From Streptomyces pseudovenezuelae (GTDB lineage Bacteria; Actinomycetota; Actinomycetes; Streptomycetales; Streptomycetaceae), in assembly GCF_001513955.1 (NCBI RefSeq), contig NZ_KQ948144.1:192853-256852 (forward strand): a stretch of 64,000 nt of DNA. The letters run 5' to 3'. Below the pieces are notes generated by a model, which saw only the letters and a list, made by a program, of their open reading frames with translations, did not search any database and had not been told where the DNA came from. A program made the translations under genes and the position numbers. How positions within the stretch are numbered: position 1 is the first letter of the stretch; each line of letters starts with the position of its first letter. Positions 1-8,274 of the stretch are shown in pieces.

Positions 1-1
1 C

Positions 2-46
2 CGCCCCCGAGCGCCCGGTCACGCCCTCCCGGCGACCGCCGCGTAG
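2..46 (+). CDS. possible 3' end of an upstream gene (partial)
   Basis: An open frame enters the window at its left edge and ends in TAG at 44-46; the last residues read RPRAPGHALPATAA. A small membrane protein often precedes this kind of YidC gene in Streptomyces, so this may be its tail. Only 14 codons are visible and no domain can be assigned. It could be chance; confidence is low. Confidence 0.3.
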   Translation, partial: RPRAPGHALPATAA

Positions 47-133
47 GGGCTCACTCCTGTACGGACACCCCCGCGCGGGTCGTCATGCCGCCTTCTCTCT
101 TCCGGCACGACGAGACCCCCGGAGGGCTCACCC

Positions 134-859
134 ATGTCCGTCTTCGCTGATCTGGTCCAACACCTCGCCGACCTGCTGCACCCTCTCTTCGGCGCCACCG
201 CGGCCGCCGCCGCGATCGTCCTGTTCACCGCTTTCGTACGACTGCTCGTGCACCCCCTGTCCCGCGCCGCCGCCCGTGGCCAGAAGGCCCGCACCAGGCT
301 CCAGCCGAAGATCGCCGAGCTGCGCGGCAGGCACAAGGGCGACCCCGAGAAGCTGCAGAAGGCGGTGATGGCCCTGCACGCCGAGGAGAAGGTCTCACCG
401 CTGTCCGGATGTCTGCCCGGACTGTTCCAGCTCCCCGCGTTCTTCCTGCTCTACCACCTCTTCTCCAACACGACGATCGGCGGGAAGGCGAACGAACTGC
501 TCAGCCACGAGCTGTTCACCGCACCGCTCGGCGGCCGCTGGGCGGACGCCCTCGGCGACGGTGGGGTGTTCGGCGGCGCCGGACTCGTCTACGCCGGGCT
601 GTTCGTCGTGGTCGCCGCCGTCGCGACCTTCAACTTCCGCCGTACGAAGCGGATGATGGCCGCCAACCCGGTCGTGCCGGGTGCCCCCGCGGGCCCGGGC
701 GCGGAGGCGGTGCCCGGGGTCGGTGCGGTGAGCAGGCTCATGCCCTTCATGTCCTTCTTCACCCTCTTCACCGTGGCGGTGGTGCCCCTGGCCGCCGCGC
801 TGTACGTGGTGACCAGTTCGACGTGGGCCGCGGTCGAGCGGGCCGCCCTCTACCGCTGA
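134..859 (+). CDS. YidC/Oxa1-family membrane protein insertase
   Basis: A 241-residue protein of the YidC/Oxa1/Alb3 family, which helps insert and fold proteins in the cytoplasmic membrane. Hydrophobic segments lie at about residues 20-40, 95-115, 150-170 and 213-235. Between the first two is a basic amphipathic stretch with many Arg/Lys, as in the family's cytoplasmic loop. It is shorter than the main YidC of actinobacteria, which sits with rnpA near the origin, so it is probably the second, accessory copy common in Streptomyces. The start ATG follows CGGAGGG. The next gene is in the same direction but 116 bp away and unrelated in function. The family call is firm; the client proteins are unknown. 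Confidence 0.85.
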   Translation: MSVFADLVQHLADLLHPLFGATAAAAAIVLFTAFVRLLVHPLSRAAARGQKARTRLQPKIAELRGRHKGDPEKLQKAVMALHAEEKVSPLSGCLPGLFQLPAFFLLYHLFSNTTIGGKANELLSHELFTAPLGGRWADALGDGGVFGGAGLVYAGLFVVVAAVATFNFRRTKRMMAANPVVPGAPAGPGAEAVPGVGAVSRLMPFMSFFTLFTVAVVPLAAALYVVTSSTWAAVERAALYR

Positions 860-894
860 CCGGTCCAGTCCGTGAACCGGGTATTGCGGACCGG
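860..894 (+). terminator. weak inverted repeat after the YidC-like gene
   Basis: CCGGTCC at 860-866 pairs with GGACCGG at 888-894 across a 21-nt loop just behind the stop codon. The stem is short and no U-tract follows, as is usual in this genus. It may be a weak terminator or chance. Confidence 0.3.
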
Positions 895-975
895 ACGCCC
901 AGCTTGGAGGATCGACCAGTCATCCGATGGCTGCACCCGTCGGGGGACGCCCCGCGATCGAGGGAGATTGTGATC

Positions 976-1833
976 ATGAAGTTGCTGCGAGTCGGTACGG
1001 CGGGAACGGAGACGCCCGCGCTGCTCGACGCCGACGGGGTCCTGCGGGACCTGTCCGGTGTCGTGGACGACATCGACGGGACGCTGCTCGCCGACGACGC
1101 GGCACTCGGCCGGGTCCGCGCGGCCGCGGAGGCCGGGGACCTGCCCGCGCTGGACGCCACGGGGCTCCGCGTCGGGCCGCCGGTCGCCCGGATCGGGAAG
1201 ATCGTCTGCATCGGGCTGAACTACCACGACCACGCGCGCGAGACGGGGGCCGAGCCGCCCGCCGAGCCGGTGATCTTCTTCAAGGCCGCGGACACCGTCG
1301 TCGGACCGTACGACACCGTGCTGGTCCCCCGCCGGTCGGTGAAGACCGACTGGGAGGTCGAGCTGGCGGTCGTGATCGGGCGTACGGCCCGGTATCTGGC
1401 GTCCCCCGAGGAGGGGCTGGCCCATGTCGCCGGATACGCGGTGGCGCACGACGTGTCCGAGCGGGAGTTCCAGATCGAGCGCGGCGGGACGTGGGACAAG
1501 GGGAAGAACTGCGAGACCTTCAATCCCCTGGGGCCCTGGCTGGTGACCGCGGACGAGGTTCCCGATCCGCAGAGCCTGTCCCTGCGGCTGTGGGTCAACG
1601 GAGAGCAGAAGCAGAACGGCACGACCGCCGAGCAGATCTTCCCCGTCGGTGAAGTGGTGCGGTACGTCAGCCAGTTCATGACCCTGTACCCCGGGGACGT
1701 GATCAACACGGGCACGCCGGCCGGGGTCGCGATGGGGGAGCCCGAGCCCAAGCCCTATCTGCGGGCCGGGGACGTGGTGGAGCTGGAGATCTCGGGGCTC
1801 GGGCGTCAGCGGCAGGAGTTCAAGGACGCGTAG
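976..1833 (+). CDS. fumarylacetoacetate hydrolase family protein
   Basis: A 285-residue cytoplasmic enzyme of the FAH fold, a family of metal-dependent hydrolases, decarboxylases and isomerases acting on 2-oxo/2,4-dioxo acids (for example 2-hydroxyhepta-2,4-diene-dioate isomerase or acylpyruvase). Visible family features: GLNYHDHARETG near residues 80-91, metal-ligand acids E127 and E129 in DWEVEL, D159 in AHDVS, and the C-terminal TGTPAGV loop near 246-252. The start ATG follows AGGGAG; an open frame extends far upstream but shows no family homology there. The next gene is convergent. The substrate cannot be fixed from sequence. Confidence 0.88.
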   Translation: MKLLRVGTAGTETPALLDADGVLRDLSGVVDDIDGTLLADDAALGRVRAAAEAGDLPALDATGLRVGPPVARIGKIVCIGLNYHDHARETGAEPPAEPVIFFKAADTVVGPYDTVLVPRRSVKTDWEVELAVVIGRTARYLASPEEGLAHVAGYAVAHDVSEREFQIERGGTWDKGKNCETFNPLGPWLVTADEVPDPQSLSLRLWVNGEQKQNGTTAEQIFPVGEVVRYVSQFMTLYPGDVINTGTPAGVAMGEPEPKPYLRAGDVVELEISGLGRQRQEFKDA

Positions 1834-1890
1834 ACGCTCCGCTGGGAGAACCCGGGACTGCGCGTTGTTCGGCGGGTGCGACTCCGATGT

Positions 1891-1920
1891 GGCTTGTCGC
1901 GCAGTTCCCCGCGCCCCTGA
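1891..1920 (-). repeat. dispersed Streptomyces intergenic repeat, copy 1
   Basis: The complementary strand reads TCAGGGGCGCGGGGAACTGC followed by GCGACAAGCC. Related copies lie near 13879-13905, 24661-24691 and 45998-46030, always between genes. No coding potential. Confidence 0.6.
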
Positions 1921-1930
1921 AGGCCGTACC

Positions 1931-2788
1931 TCACCCCAGTAGAGATGCGAGCGTGCGCCAGGCCTCCCTCGGAAGGCTGTGGCGCGGGGCGCCGTCCACG
2001 ATCTGCAGGGCCACGTGGTCCGCGCCCGCCTCGATGAACTCGTCGACGCGGGCGCGGATCCTGTCGTCCGTGCCCCAGGCGAAAACCGCGTCGACCAGGC
2101 GGTCGCTGCCGCCGTCCTTCAGGTCGTCCTCCGTGAAGCCGTTGCGGAGGAAGTTGTTGGTGTAGTTGGGCAGGCCCAGGTAGACGGCCAGGGAGCCGCG
2201 GGCCAGGGTCCGGGCCCGCGCGGGGTCGGACTCCAGGACGACCTTCAGCTCCGGGGCCAACAGGGGCCCCTCGCCAAGGAGTTCCCGGGAGCGTGCCGTC
2301 TGGTCCGCGGTGATCAGGTACGGGATCGAGCCCGCCGCGCGGTCCCGGGCCAGCTCGACGGTCCTCGGGCCCAGCGCGGCCAGGGCGCGGCCCTCGGCCG
2401 GGACGCCCGCCTCGTCCAGGGCGTCCAGGTAGGCCACCAGCGCCGAGTACGGGCGCCGGTACTGCTCGGCGAGCTTGGCGTGGCTGACGCCCAGGCCCAG
2501 GGCGAAGCGGCCGGCGTGGGCGGCGTTCAGGTCGGTGAAGCTCGCGGCGGCGGCCTTGGCCTCGTGGTCCCAGATGCTCTGGATGCTGGTGCCGACGACG
2601 ATCCGGGACGTCGCCTCAAGCAGCGGGGCGGCGTTGGCGGCCGAACTGCTGCCGCCCAGCCAGATCGCGCCGAACCCGAGTTCCTCCAGCTCGGCGGCGG
2701 CCTCGGCGCGTTCGCCCCGCAGGGAGGGGTCCTCCCCGCGCAGCCCGCCGCCGTTCCAGATGCCGTACTTTCCGATGGTCTCCTTCAT
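1931..2788 (-). CDS. LLM-class F420-dependent oxidoreductase
   Basis: A 285-residue luciferase-like (TIM-barrel) oxidoreductase. The N-terminal GKYGIWNGG and the LEELGFGAIWLGGSS strand are typical of the F420-using branch in actinobacteria, and the HAGRFALGLGVSH segment is the family's conserved barrel motif. ATG at 2788 is chosen because the protein starts directly with the first barrel strand; an open frame continues upstream without homology. It lies 29 bp downstream of the UPF0303 gene on the same strand and is probably the third gene of that operon. The substrate is unknown; use of F420 rather than FMN is inferred from the subfamily. Confidence 0.85.
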   Translation of the reverse strand: MKETIGKYGIWNGGGLRGEDPSLRGERAEAAAELEELGFGAIWLGGSSSAANAAPLLEATSRIVVGTSIQSIWDHEAKAAAASFTDLNAAHAGRFALGLGVSHAKLAEQYRRPYSALVAYLDALDEAGVPAEGRALAALGPRTVELARDRAAGSIPYLITADQTARSRELLGEGPLLAPELKVVLESDPARARTLARGSLAVYLGLPNYTNNFLRNGFTEDDLKDGGSDRLVDAVFAWGTDDRIRARVDEFIEAGADHVALQIVDGAPRHSLPREAWRTLASLLG

Positions 2789-2817
2789 GGCAGGTGCCAA
2801 CGCGCCAGGGCCCGGCG

Positions 2818-3342
2818 CTAATCCCTGTTCCGCGGAAGGCTCTTGTCCAAGAACTCCTCCAGCGCCTCGACCACGAAACGGTGGTCGTGGAGCTGGGGCA
2901 GGCCCGAGACGGTCACCGTGCCGACCACACCCACGCCCTCCACCGTGATGGGGAAGGAGCCGCCGTGGGCCGCGTACGCGTCCGGGTCCAGGCGCGAGGA
3001 CTCCTCGAAGGTGCTGCCCTTGGCGCGGAAGCGGGCGCCGACCAGGTACGAGGCGGCGCCGTAACGCTCCACGACCCGGCGCTTGCGGTCGATCCAGGCG
3101 TCGTTGTCCGGGGTGGAACCCGGCAGGGCCGCGTGGAAGAGCTGCTGGCCGCCGCGGTGGATGTCGACGGCCACCGGAGCCTGCCGCTCCCTGGCCATCT
3201 CCACCAGCAGGGAGCCCAGCGCCCACGCGTCCTCGTACGTGAACTGCCGGAAGACCAGGCGGCGTTCCTGCGCCTCCAGCTCCTCCAGGGGAGGGGTGAG
3301 TTCCGGCTGGAACTTCGGGGTCAGCCCGGTGTTGTGCGTCAC
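2818..3342 (-). CDS. UPF0303 / heme-degrading-domain (HbpS-like) protein
   Basis: A 174-residue protein of the UPF0303 branch of the GlcG/HbpS-like family. It has the mixed alpha/beta layout with the PVAVDIHRGGQQLFHAALPG strand pair and the C-terminal HGGSFPITVEGVGVVGTVTVSGLPQ segment that defines the family. HbpS members bind heme; UPF0303 members are of uncertain function. The GTG start at 3342 overlaps the stop of the upstream Gfo/Idh gene by four bases (GTGA), a translational coupling that joins it to that operon. Family certain, function open. Confidence 0.82.
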   Translation of the reverse strand: MTHNTGLTPKFQPELTPPLEELEAQERRLVFRQFTYEDAWALGSLLVEMARERQAPVAVDIHRGGQQLFHAALPGSTPDNDAWIDRKRRVVERYGAASYLVGARFRAKGSTFEESSRLDPDAYAAHGGSFPITVEGVGVVGTVTVSGLPQLHDHRFVVEALEEFLDKSLPRNRD

Positions 3343-4412
3343 AGCTGCACCGCCACTCCGTCGCGGGCCGAACGGCGCGCCGCCTCCAGTACGTCGAGGG
3401 CGGCGGCCGCCTCCAGCGCGGTCACCGGGTTGGTGCCGTCGCCGGAAAGGGCCCTGGCCACGGCCGCATAGTAAGCGGGGTAGTCGCCGGGGAGGGTGGG
3501 GACGGGACTGCCGCCGCCCGTCACGGGGGACTCTCCCGCGCCCAGCCGGCCCCACAGTTCCTCCGGCTCGCGACCCCAGTCGGCCGCGGTGCCGGGACGC
3601 TCGCCCTCCCGCAGGGCCGCCTCCTGCGGGTCCAGGCCGTACTTCACATAGCCCGCCTTGGAGCCCAGCACCCGGAAACGGGGGCCGAGTTGGGCGGTGG
3701 TTGCGGAGACGTAGAGGTGGGAGCGGACGCCGCTCGCGTGGGTGATCGCGAGGAACGTGTCGTCGTCGATCTCGGCGCCCGGGCGGCGGACGTCCGCCTC
3801 GGCGTACACGGAGGCGGCGGGCCCGAACAGGGTCAGGGCCTGGTCGACGACATGGCTGCCGAGGTCGTAGAGCAGACCTCCGATCTCTTCCGGGTCGCCG
3901 GACTCGCGCCAGCCGCCCTTGGGCTGCGGCCGCCACCGCTCGAAACGGGACTCGAAGCGCCATACGTCGCCCAGTTCGCCCTCGTCGAGGAGGTGGCGCA
4001 GGGTCAGGAAGTCGTTGTCCCAGCGCCGGTTCTGGAAGACGGACAGGAGCAGGCCGCGCTCCTCGGCGCGGGCGGCGAGCTCGCGGGCCTCGGCCGCGGT
4101 GCCGGCGATCGGCTTGTCGACCACGACCGGGAGGCCGGCCTCCAGGGCGGCGCCGGCGAGCGGGACGTGCGTCTTGTTGGGGGACGCGATGACGATCAGG
4201 TCCAGGTCGCCGGCGCGGGCGAACAGCTCGTCGGTGCCCGCGACCGTACGGACGTCCGGGAACTCGGCGCGGGCCTGTTCCCGCCGCTCGGGGTTCGAGG
4301 TCACCACGGTGTCGAGGGTCAGGCCCTCGGTGGCGGCGATCAGCGGGGCGTGGAAGACGGAGCCCGCGAGGCCGTAGCCGACGAGGCCCACGCGGAGGTC
4401 AGCAGCAGTCAT
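3339..4412 (-). CDS. Gfo/Idh/MocA-family NAD(P)-dependent oxidoreductase
   Basis: A 357-residue dehydrogenase. The N-terminal Rossmann motif is GLVGYGLAGSVFHAP (residues 9-23). VVDKPIAG carries the K100-P101 pair that replaces the usual EKP motif. YDLGSHVVDQ (D183, H187) is the catalytic helix. Family members oxidise sugars, inositols or related polyols. The ATG at 4412 follows GGAGGG. It is the first gene of a minus-strand operon (dehydrogenase, UPF0303, F420 oxidoreductase) and diverges from a ROK regulator across a palindromic operator, so that regulator probably controls it in response to a sugar or sugar phosphate. Confidence 0.9.
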   Translation of the reverse strand: MTAADLRVGLVGYGLAGSVFHAPLIAATEGLTLDTVVTSNPERREQARAEFPDVRTVAGTDELFARAGDLDLIVIASPNKTHVPLAGAALEAGLPVVVDKPIAGTAAEARELAARAEERGLLLSVFQNRRWDNDFLTLRHLLDEGELGDVWRFESRFERWRPQPKGGWRESGDPEEIGGLLYDLGSHVVDQALTLFGPAASVYAEADVRRPGAEIDDDTFLAITHASGVRSHLYVSATTAQLGPRFRVLGSKAGYVKYGLDPQEAALREGERPGTAADWGREPEELWGRLGAGESPVTGGGSPVPTLPGDYPAYYAAVARALSGDGTNPVTALEAAAALDVLEAARRSARDGVAVQL

Positions 4413-4420
4413 GCCCTCCA

Positions 4421-4443
4421 CTTTCGCAACGGTGTTGCCAAAG
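4421..4443. promoter_or_regulatory. probable ROK-family operator
   Basis: CTTTCGCAAC and GTTGCCAAAG form a 10-bp inverted repeat (9 of 10 positions pair) around the spacer GGT. It fills the gap between the dehydrogenase start (4412) and the ROK gene start (4461). ROK repressors bind imperfect palindromes of this size, so it is the best candidate for a shared operator controlling both directions. Confidence 0.6.
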
Positions 4444-4460
4444 TGCAAGCGTGACGGAGA

Positions 4461-5588
4461 ATGGCAGGCGTGAACAGGACGAACGGCGGCGTCAACCTCC
4501 TGGCCCCGCGCAGCCACAACACCGCGCTCGTGCTCGACCTGCTGCGGGGCGCGGGTGCCGGGGGAATCAGCCGACTGGAGCTCGCCGAGCGGACCGGGCT
4601 GACCCCGCAGGCCGTCAGCAAGATCACCGGACGGCTGCGGGAGGCGGGCCTCGCGGTGGAAGCGGGACACCGGGCCTCGACGGGCGGCAAGCCACGGACC
4701 GTCCTGCGCCTCGTACCCGCGGCGGGGCACGCGGTCGGCATCCACCTGGACCGGGACGCGCTGCGCACGGTGCTGGTGGATCTCGCGGGGACGGTGGTGG
4801 GCGAACGACGTGCCGCGCTGGACCTGGGGGCGGGTGCGGAGGCCGTCGTGGCGGCGGTCGCCGGGGAGGCCGAGGCACTGGTGACGGGGGTGAGCGGCAC
4901 CGGGCCCGCCGCGCCGCAGCTCGCTGCCGGCTCCCTCTCCGCCCTCCTCGGGGTCGGCGTCGCCCTCCCCGGCCCCCTCGACCACACCCGGGGCGTGCTG
5001 CACCGCGTCACCGGTTTCCCCGAGTGGGACGGCTTCCCCCTGCGGGACGCGCTCGCGCGGCGGCTCGGGGTGCCCGTCGCGGTCGACAAGGACACCAACG
5101 CGGCCGCGCTCGGGCTGGCGGTCGCGGGGGAGCGCGGGTCGTTCGCGTATCTGCACCTCGGTACGGGGCTCGGTGCCGGGCTCGTCATCGGCGGGACCGT
5201 GCACCGGGGTGCCCGGACCGGGGCCGGGGAGTTCGGACACCAGGTCGTCCAGCTCGACGGGCCGCCCTGCGGCTGCGGCGACCGGGGCTGCGTCGAGGCG
5301 CTGTGCCTGGCGGCGGTGGCCCGCGGCGACCTCGCCGAGGCGGCACGGGTCCTCGGCATCGCGGCCGGCAACCTCGTCGCCCTGCTCGACATCGACCTGG
5401 TCCTGCTGGGCGGCCGCACCGTCACCGGCGCCCCGGACCCGTTCCTGCGAGGCGTCGAAGCCGTCCTCGACGCACGCGCCCGGCACACCGGCGAGCCACC
5501 GATCCCCGTCCGCACCGCACCCGACGAGGTTGCCGAGGGCGCGGCCCAACTCGTCCTGTCCCCACTCTTCGGCCGCGCCGACGCCTGA
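4461..5588 (+). CDS. ROK-family transcriptional regulator
   Basis: A 375-residue repressor. Residues about 15-75 form a winged helix-turn-helix (GLTPQAVSKITGRLREAGL). The rest is a ROK sugar-kinase fold with DKDTNAAALG (209-218), LGTGLGAG (233-240), the zinc-site histidine H260 in GEFGH and the cysteine cluster PCGCGDRGC (C270, C272, C277). Such proteins release DNA when a sugar ligand binds. It diverges from the Gfo/Idh operon and probably regulates it and itself. A degenerate repeat block starts directly behind its stop codon. Confidence 0.9.
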   Translation: MAGVNRTNGGVNLLAPRSHNTALVLDLLRGAGAGGISRLELAERTGLTPQAVSKITGRLREAGLAVEAGHRASTGGKPRTVLRLVPAAGHAVGIHLDRDALRTVLVDLAGTVVGERRAALDLGAGAEAVVAAVAGEAEALVTGVSGTGPAAPQLAAGSLSALLGVGVALPGPLDHTRGVLHRVTGFPEWDGFPLRDALARRLGVPVAVDKDTNAAALGLAVAGERGSFAYLHLGTGLGAGLVIGGTVHRGARTGAGEFGHQVVQLDGPPCGCGDRGCVEALCLAAVARGDLAEAARVLGIAAGNLVALLDIDLVLLGGRTVTGAPDPFLRGVEAVLDARARHTGEPPIPVRTAPDEVAEGAAQLVLSPLFGRADA

Positions 5589-5599
5589 CGGACTGCGCG

Positions 5600-6400
5600 A
5601 TTGGGCGCAGGCGCTCCGCTCGAATGGCTCCGGCTGGTGGGTGTGCGGTGCGCGGTGCGGGGTGCGCGGTGCGCGTGGGCGAGTGGGCACGGGGTGGGCT
5701 GCTGCGGGCGCCTACGTCCGGTGGGGGCTGTTTCGGGCCGGGGCGCTTCCATGCGGCGGGAGGCGGTCAAGCGTTGGCGCTCCGCCCGAACGGCACCGGC
5801 CGGGGCGGCTGAGCGGGTACGCCGTGGGCTGTTCGGGCTGTGGCCGGGCGGGTCGGTTGTGGCGCGCCGGGACGCTTTCGCGCGGTGGGGTGCGGTCCGG
5901 CGTAGGCGACCGGCCCGAATGGTCCCGGCGGGTCGGTCTCGGGCCTGCGTCCCCGAGCGGGTGGGGCGGGGGCCGCTCGGGGCCCTACGTGCGGTGGGGG
6001 CTGGTCGGGACTGTCTGGGGTCCGAGTTTCGGGCAGGTTGGGCGTGGCTCGCCGGGATGTCCTCGTGCGGTGGGGTGCGGTCCGGCGCAGGTGAACTGCC
6101 CGAACGGCCCCGGCCGGTCGGTGTCTGGCCCGGGCGGCCGAGCGGGTACGGCGTGGGCCGCTCCGGGCCGGGGGCGGGCGGACCGGGAGTAGCGCGCTGG
6201 GATGTCTTCATGCGGTGGGGTGCGGTCCGGCGCAGGTGAACTGCCCGAACGGCCCCGGCTGGTCGGTCTCGGGCCTGCGTGGCTGAGCGGCTCGGGGCCC
6301 TACGTCCGGTGAAGGCTGGGGGGACTCTCTCGGGCAGGTCGGGTGTGGCAAGCCGCAGCGGTATGCGGTGGGCGGCCTTCGCCGGGCTGTCGCGCGTGTG
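5600..6400. repeat. block of five degenerate G-rich repeats, no gene
   Basis: A non-coding stretch of about 0.9 kb. Five related units can be aligned on the element CGAA(C/T)GG at 5621, 5787, 5916, 6101 and 6246, so the spacing is 129-185 bp. Units share, in order, GCCCGAACGGCCCCGGC, GGTCGGTCTCGGGCCTGCG, GAGCGGGTACGGCGTGGGC, GGCCCTACGTCCGGTG and GCGGTGGGGTGCGGTCCGGC. The plus strand is strongly G-rich. Several open frames cross the block but differ between units and read only low-complexity Arg/Gly/Ala; I do not accept them as genes. 6400-6526 shows nothing recognisable. Confidence 0.7.
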
Positions 6401-6526
6401 GGGTTCCGCCGTCGGACGGCACGGCTCGCTCAGCTCCGCAAGCGGTAGGCGCGTGCGGCGGGGCGGCCGTGCCCCGCGTCCGCTGATCGAGGGGACTTCG
6501 AGAGGCGTGCGGAGCGGCATCGCCCG

Positions 6527-7288
6527 GTGGTTCGTCCCGCCCGGCATGGTCATGTGTTCATGCGACGGTATGTGCACGGTCATGCGCCCACCCTTCTCGG
6601 CCTCGCGGCGGCAGCCGCCCTGATGTCCGCGCCCCCGGCGACAGCCGGCCCCGGCGGCCCGTCCTGCGACCCCGCCGGCCGGACCTTCCCGCTCACCACC
6701 CGTATCCATGGCGGCCCCGCCGTCTACGAGGCCGGTGGCGGCTTCGCCACCTGGTACCTGGACCTCGTCAACACGACCCCGCACACCTGTGCCGGGGTCC
6801 ACCCCGTCGTCGTCCTGGTCGACGAGCGCCACGCCCTGAAGCCCGCGCAGCCCCGCCTGGAGTTCTACGACGGCACCCGCACCCACCCCGTCCGGTTCGA
6901 GTCCACCGACGAGGACGAACTCGTCGGGGCGTTCGGCGGCGCCGGGCTCACCGTCGGCCCCGGAAAGACCGTCACCGTGAAGGTACGGCTCGCGGTCGCC
7001 GAAGACGCCGTACCGAACGAGGTCACCGCCAACGCGGCCGTCGTCCAGCGGCACGGCGACGACGGCGACTGGGTGGGGCAGTCCAACGACTACCGCTTCG
7101 GCATCGGCTCCGCCGCGAACCCGACGTCCGACACCACCCCCACCCCCACCCCGGACGGCCTGCCCTTCACGGACGCGGCCGAGGAACTCGCCAGCACCGG
7201 CCCCGCCGCGGCCGCCGCCGCCCTCGCGACCGTAGCCCTCCTCCTGGTCACGGCGGGCGCGATCCTCCGGGCCCGCGGCCGCCGCTGA
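6527..7288 (+). CDS. secreted protein with LAxTG-type sortase signal
   Basis: A 253-residue exported protein. A basic N-terminus and a hydrophobic run end at PPATAG (signal peptide, about residues 1-40). The mature part is a beta-rich domain with a Cys pair (SCDPAG and HTCAGV) followed by a Thr/Pro linker. The tail is a sorting signal: LASTG, a hydrophobic segment, then RARGRR. LAxTG is the motif used by Streptomyces class E-type sortases, so it is probably attached to peptidoglycan. GTG 6527 has a GGAG 12 nt upstream; ATG 6560 is an alternative start. A sortase gene lies 1.5 kb downstream. The domain's function is unknown. Confidence 0.75.
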   Translation: MVRPARHGHVFMRRYVHGHAPTLLGLAAAAALMSAPPATAGPGGPSCDPAGRTFPLTTRIHGGPAVYEAGGGFATWYLDLVNTTPHTCAGVHPVVVLVDERHALKPAQPRLEFYDGTRTHPVRFESTDEDELVGAFGGAGLTVGPGKTVTVKVRLAVAEDAVPNEVTANAAVVQRHGDDGDWVGQSNDYRFGIGSAANPTSDTTPTPTPDGLPFTDAAEELASTGPAAAAAALATVALLLVTAGAILRARGRR

Positions 7289-7401
7289 CCCCAGACCTTC
7301 CCGGACCTGCCCCCAACCGGCCATTCCCCCAAGATCCGGCCACTGTCTAGGCTGGGGCCGACGCAGCACGGCGTACACGCGTACGGCAGGAGATCCCGCA
7401 C

Positions 7402-8181
7402 ATGGCAGACCGCAGGCCCATCGATTCGTGGCTCACCGACATGGACGGTGTACTCATCCACGAGGGCGTACCGATCCCCGGCGCCGACGCCTTCCTCAAG
7501 AAGCTCCGTGAGTCCGGCAAGCCCTTCCTGGTGCTGACCAACAACTCCATCTACACCCCGCGTGACCTGCACGCCCGCCTGCGCCGCATGGGCCTGGACG
7601 TCCCGATCGAGAACATCTGGACCTCCGCCCTGGCCACCGCGCAGTTCCTGGACGACCAGCGGCCCGAGGGGACGGCGTACGTCATCGGCGAGGCGGGTCT
7701 GACCACCGCCCTGCACGACATCGGCTACATCCTCACCGACCACGAGCCGGACTACGTCGTCCTCGGCGAGACCCGCACCTACTCCTTCGAGGCCATGACC
7801 AAGGCGGTCCGGCTCATCAACGACGGCGCCCGTTTCATCTGCACCAACCCCGACGAGACCGGGCCCTCGGCGGAGGGCGCGCTGCCCGCCACCGGTGCCG
7901 TCGCGGCCCTGATCACCAAGGCGACCGGCAAGCAGCCGTACTTCGCGGGCAAGCCCAACCCGCTGATGATGCGCACCGGCCTCAACACCATCGGCGCGCA
8001 CTCCGAGACCAGCGCGATGATCGGCGACCGCATGGACACCGACGTCCTGGCCGGCATGGAGGCCGGCATGCAGACCTTCCTGGTGCTCACCGGCCTGACC
8101 CGGCCCGAGCAGGTCGAGGACTTCCCGTACCGGCCCTCGAAGGTCGTGGACTCGATCGCGGACCTCGTCGACCGCATCTGA
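7402..8181 (+). CDS. HAD-IIA family hydrolase (NagD-like phosphatase)
   Basis: A 259-residue cytoplasmic phosphatase. HAD motif I is DMDGVLIHEG (D14, D16), motif II is LTNNS, the motif III region is GKPNPLMM, and motif IV is GDRMDTDV. The C2-type cap between motifs II and III marks subfamily IIA, which includes NagD and p-nitrophenylphosphatase-like nucleotide or sugar phosphatases. The ATG follows AGGAGA. It stands alone between two sortase-related genes and has no obvious functional link to them. The physiological substrate is unknown. Confidence 0.9.
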   Translation: MADRRPIDSWLTDMDGVLIHEGVPIPGADAFLKKLRESGKPFLVLTNNSIYTPRDLHARLRRMGLDVPIENIWTSALATAQFLDDQRPEGTAYVIGEAGLTTALHDIGYILTDHEPDYVVLGETRTYSFEAMTKAVRLINDGARFICTNPDETGPSAEGALPATGAVAALITKATGKQPYFAGKPNPLMMRTGLNTIGAHSETSAMIGDRMDTDVLAGMEAGMQTFLVLTGLTRPEQVEDFPYRPSKVVDSIADLVDRI

Positions 8182-8251
8182 GAGCCGACCGCACCCGAAC
8201 GGAGCAACGCGGCGGCTCCCCGGGATGCGGGCCCGGGGTCCCCGGGGGACT

Positions 8252-8267
8252 CTCCAGATATCTGGAG
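8252..8267. promoter_or_regulatory. 16-bp perfect palindrome covering a ribosome binding site
   Basis: CTCCAGATATCTGGAG is fully palindromic and its right arm contains the GGAGG that serves the ATG at 8275. In RNA it would fold as CTCCAG-ATAT-CTGGAG and mask the Shine-Dalgarno sequence; in DNA it could be an operator. Either would control the gene at 8275 and perhaps the sortase behind it. Confidence 0.45.
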
Positions 8268-8274
8268 GTTCACG

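Noticed and set aside
5601..6239. A 212-codon plus-strand frame in the repeat block
   Set aside because: Arg/Gly/Val-rich, no ribosome binding site, frame not kept between repeat units.
4409..7378. A 989-codon minus-strand open frame
   Set aside because: It is antisense to the ROK and sorting-signal genes, reads Pro/Arg/Thr low complexity and shows no domain; it exists because high-GC DNA has few stops.
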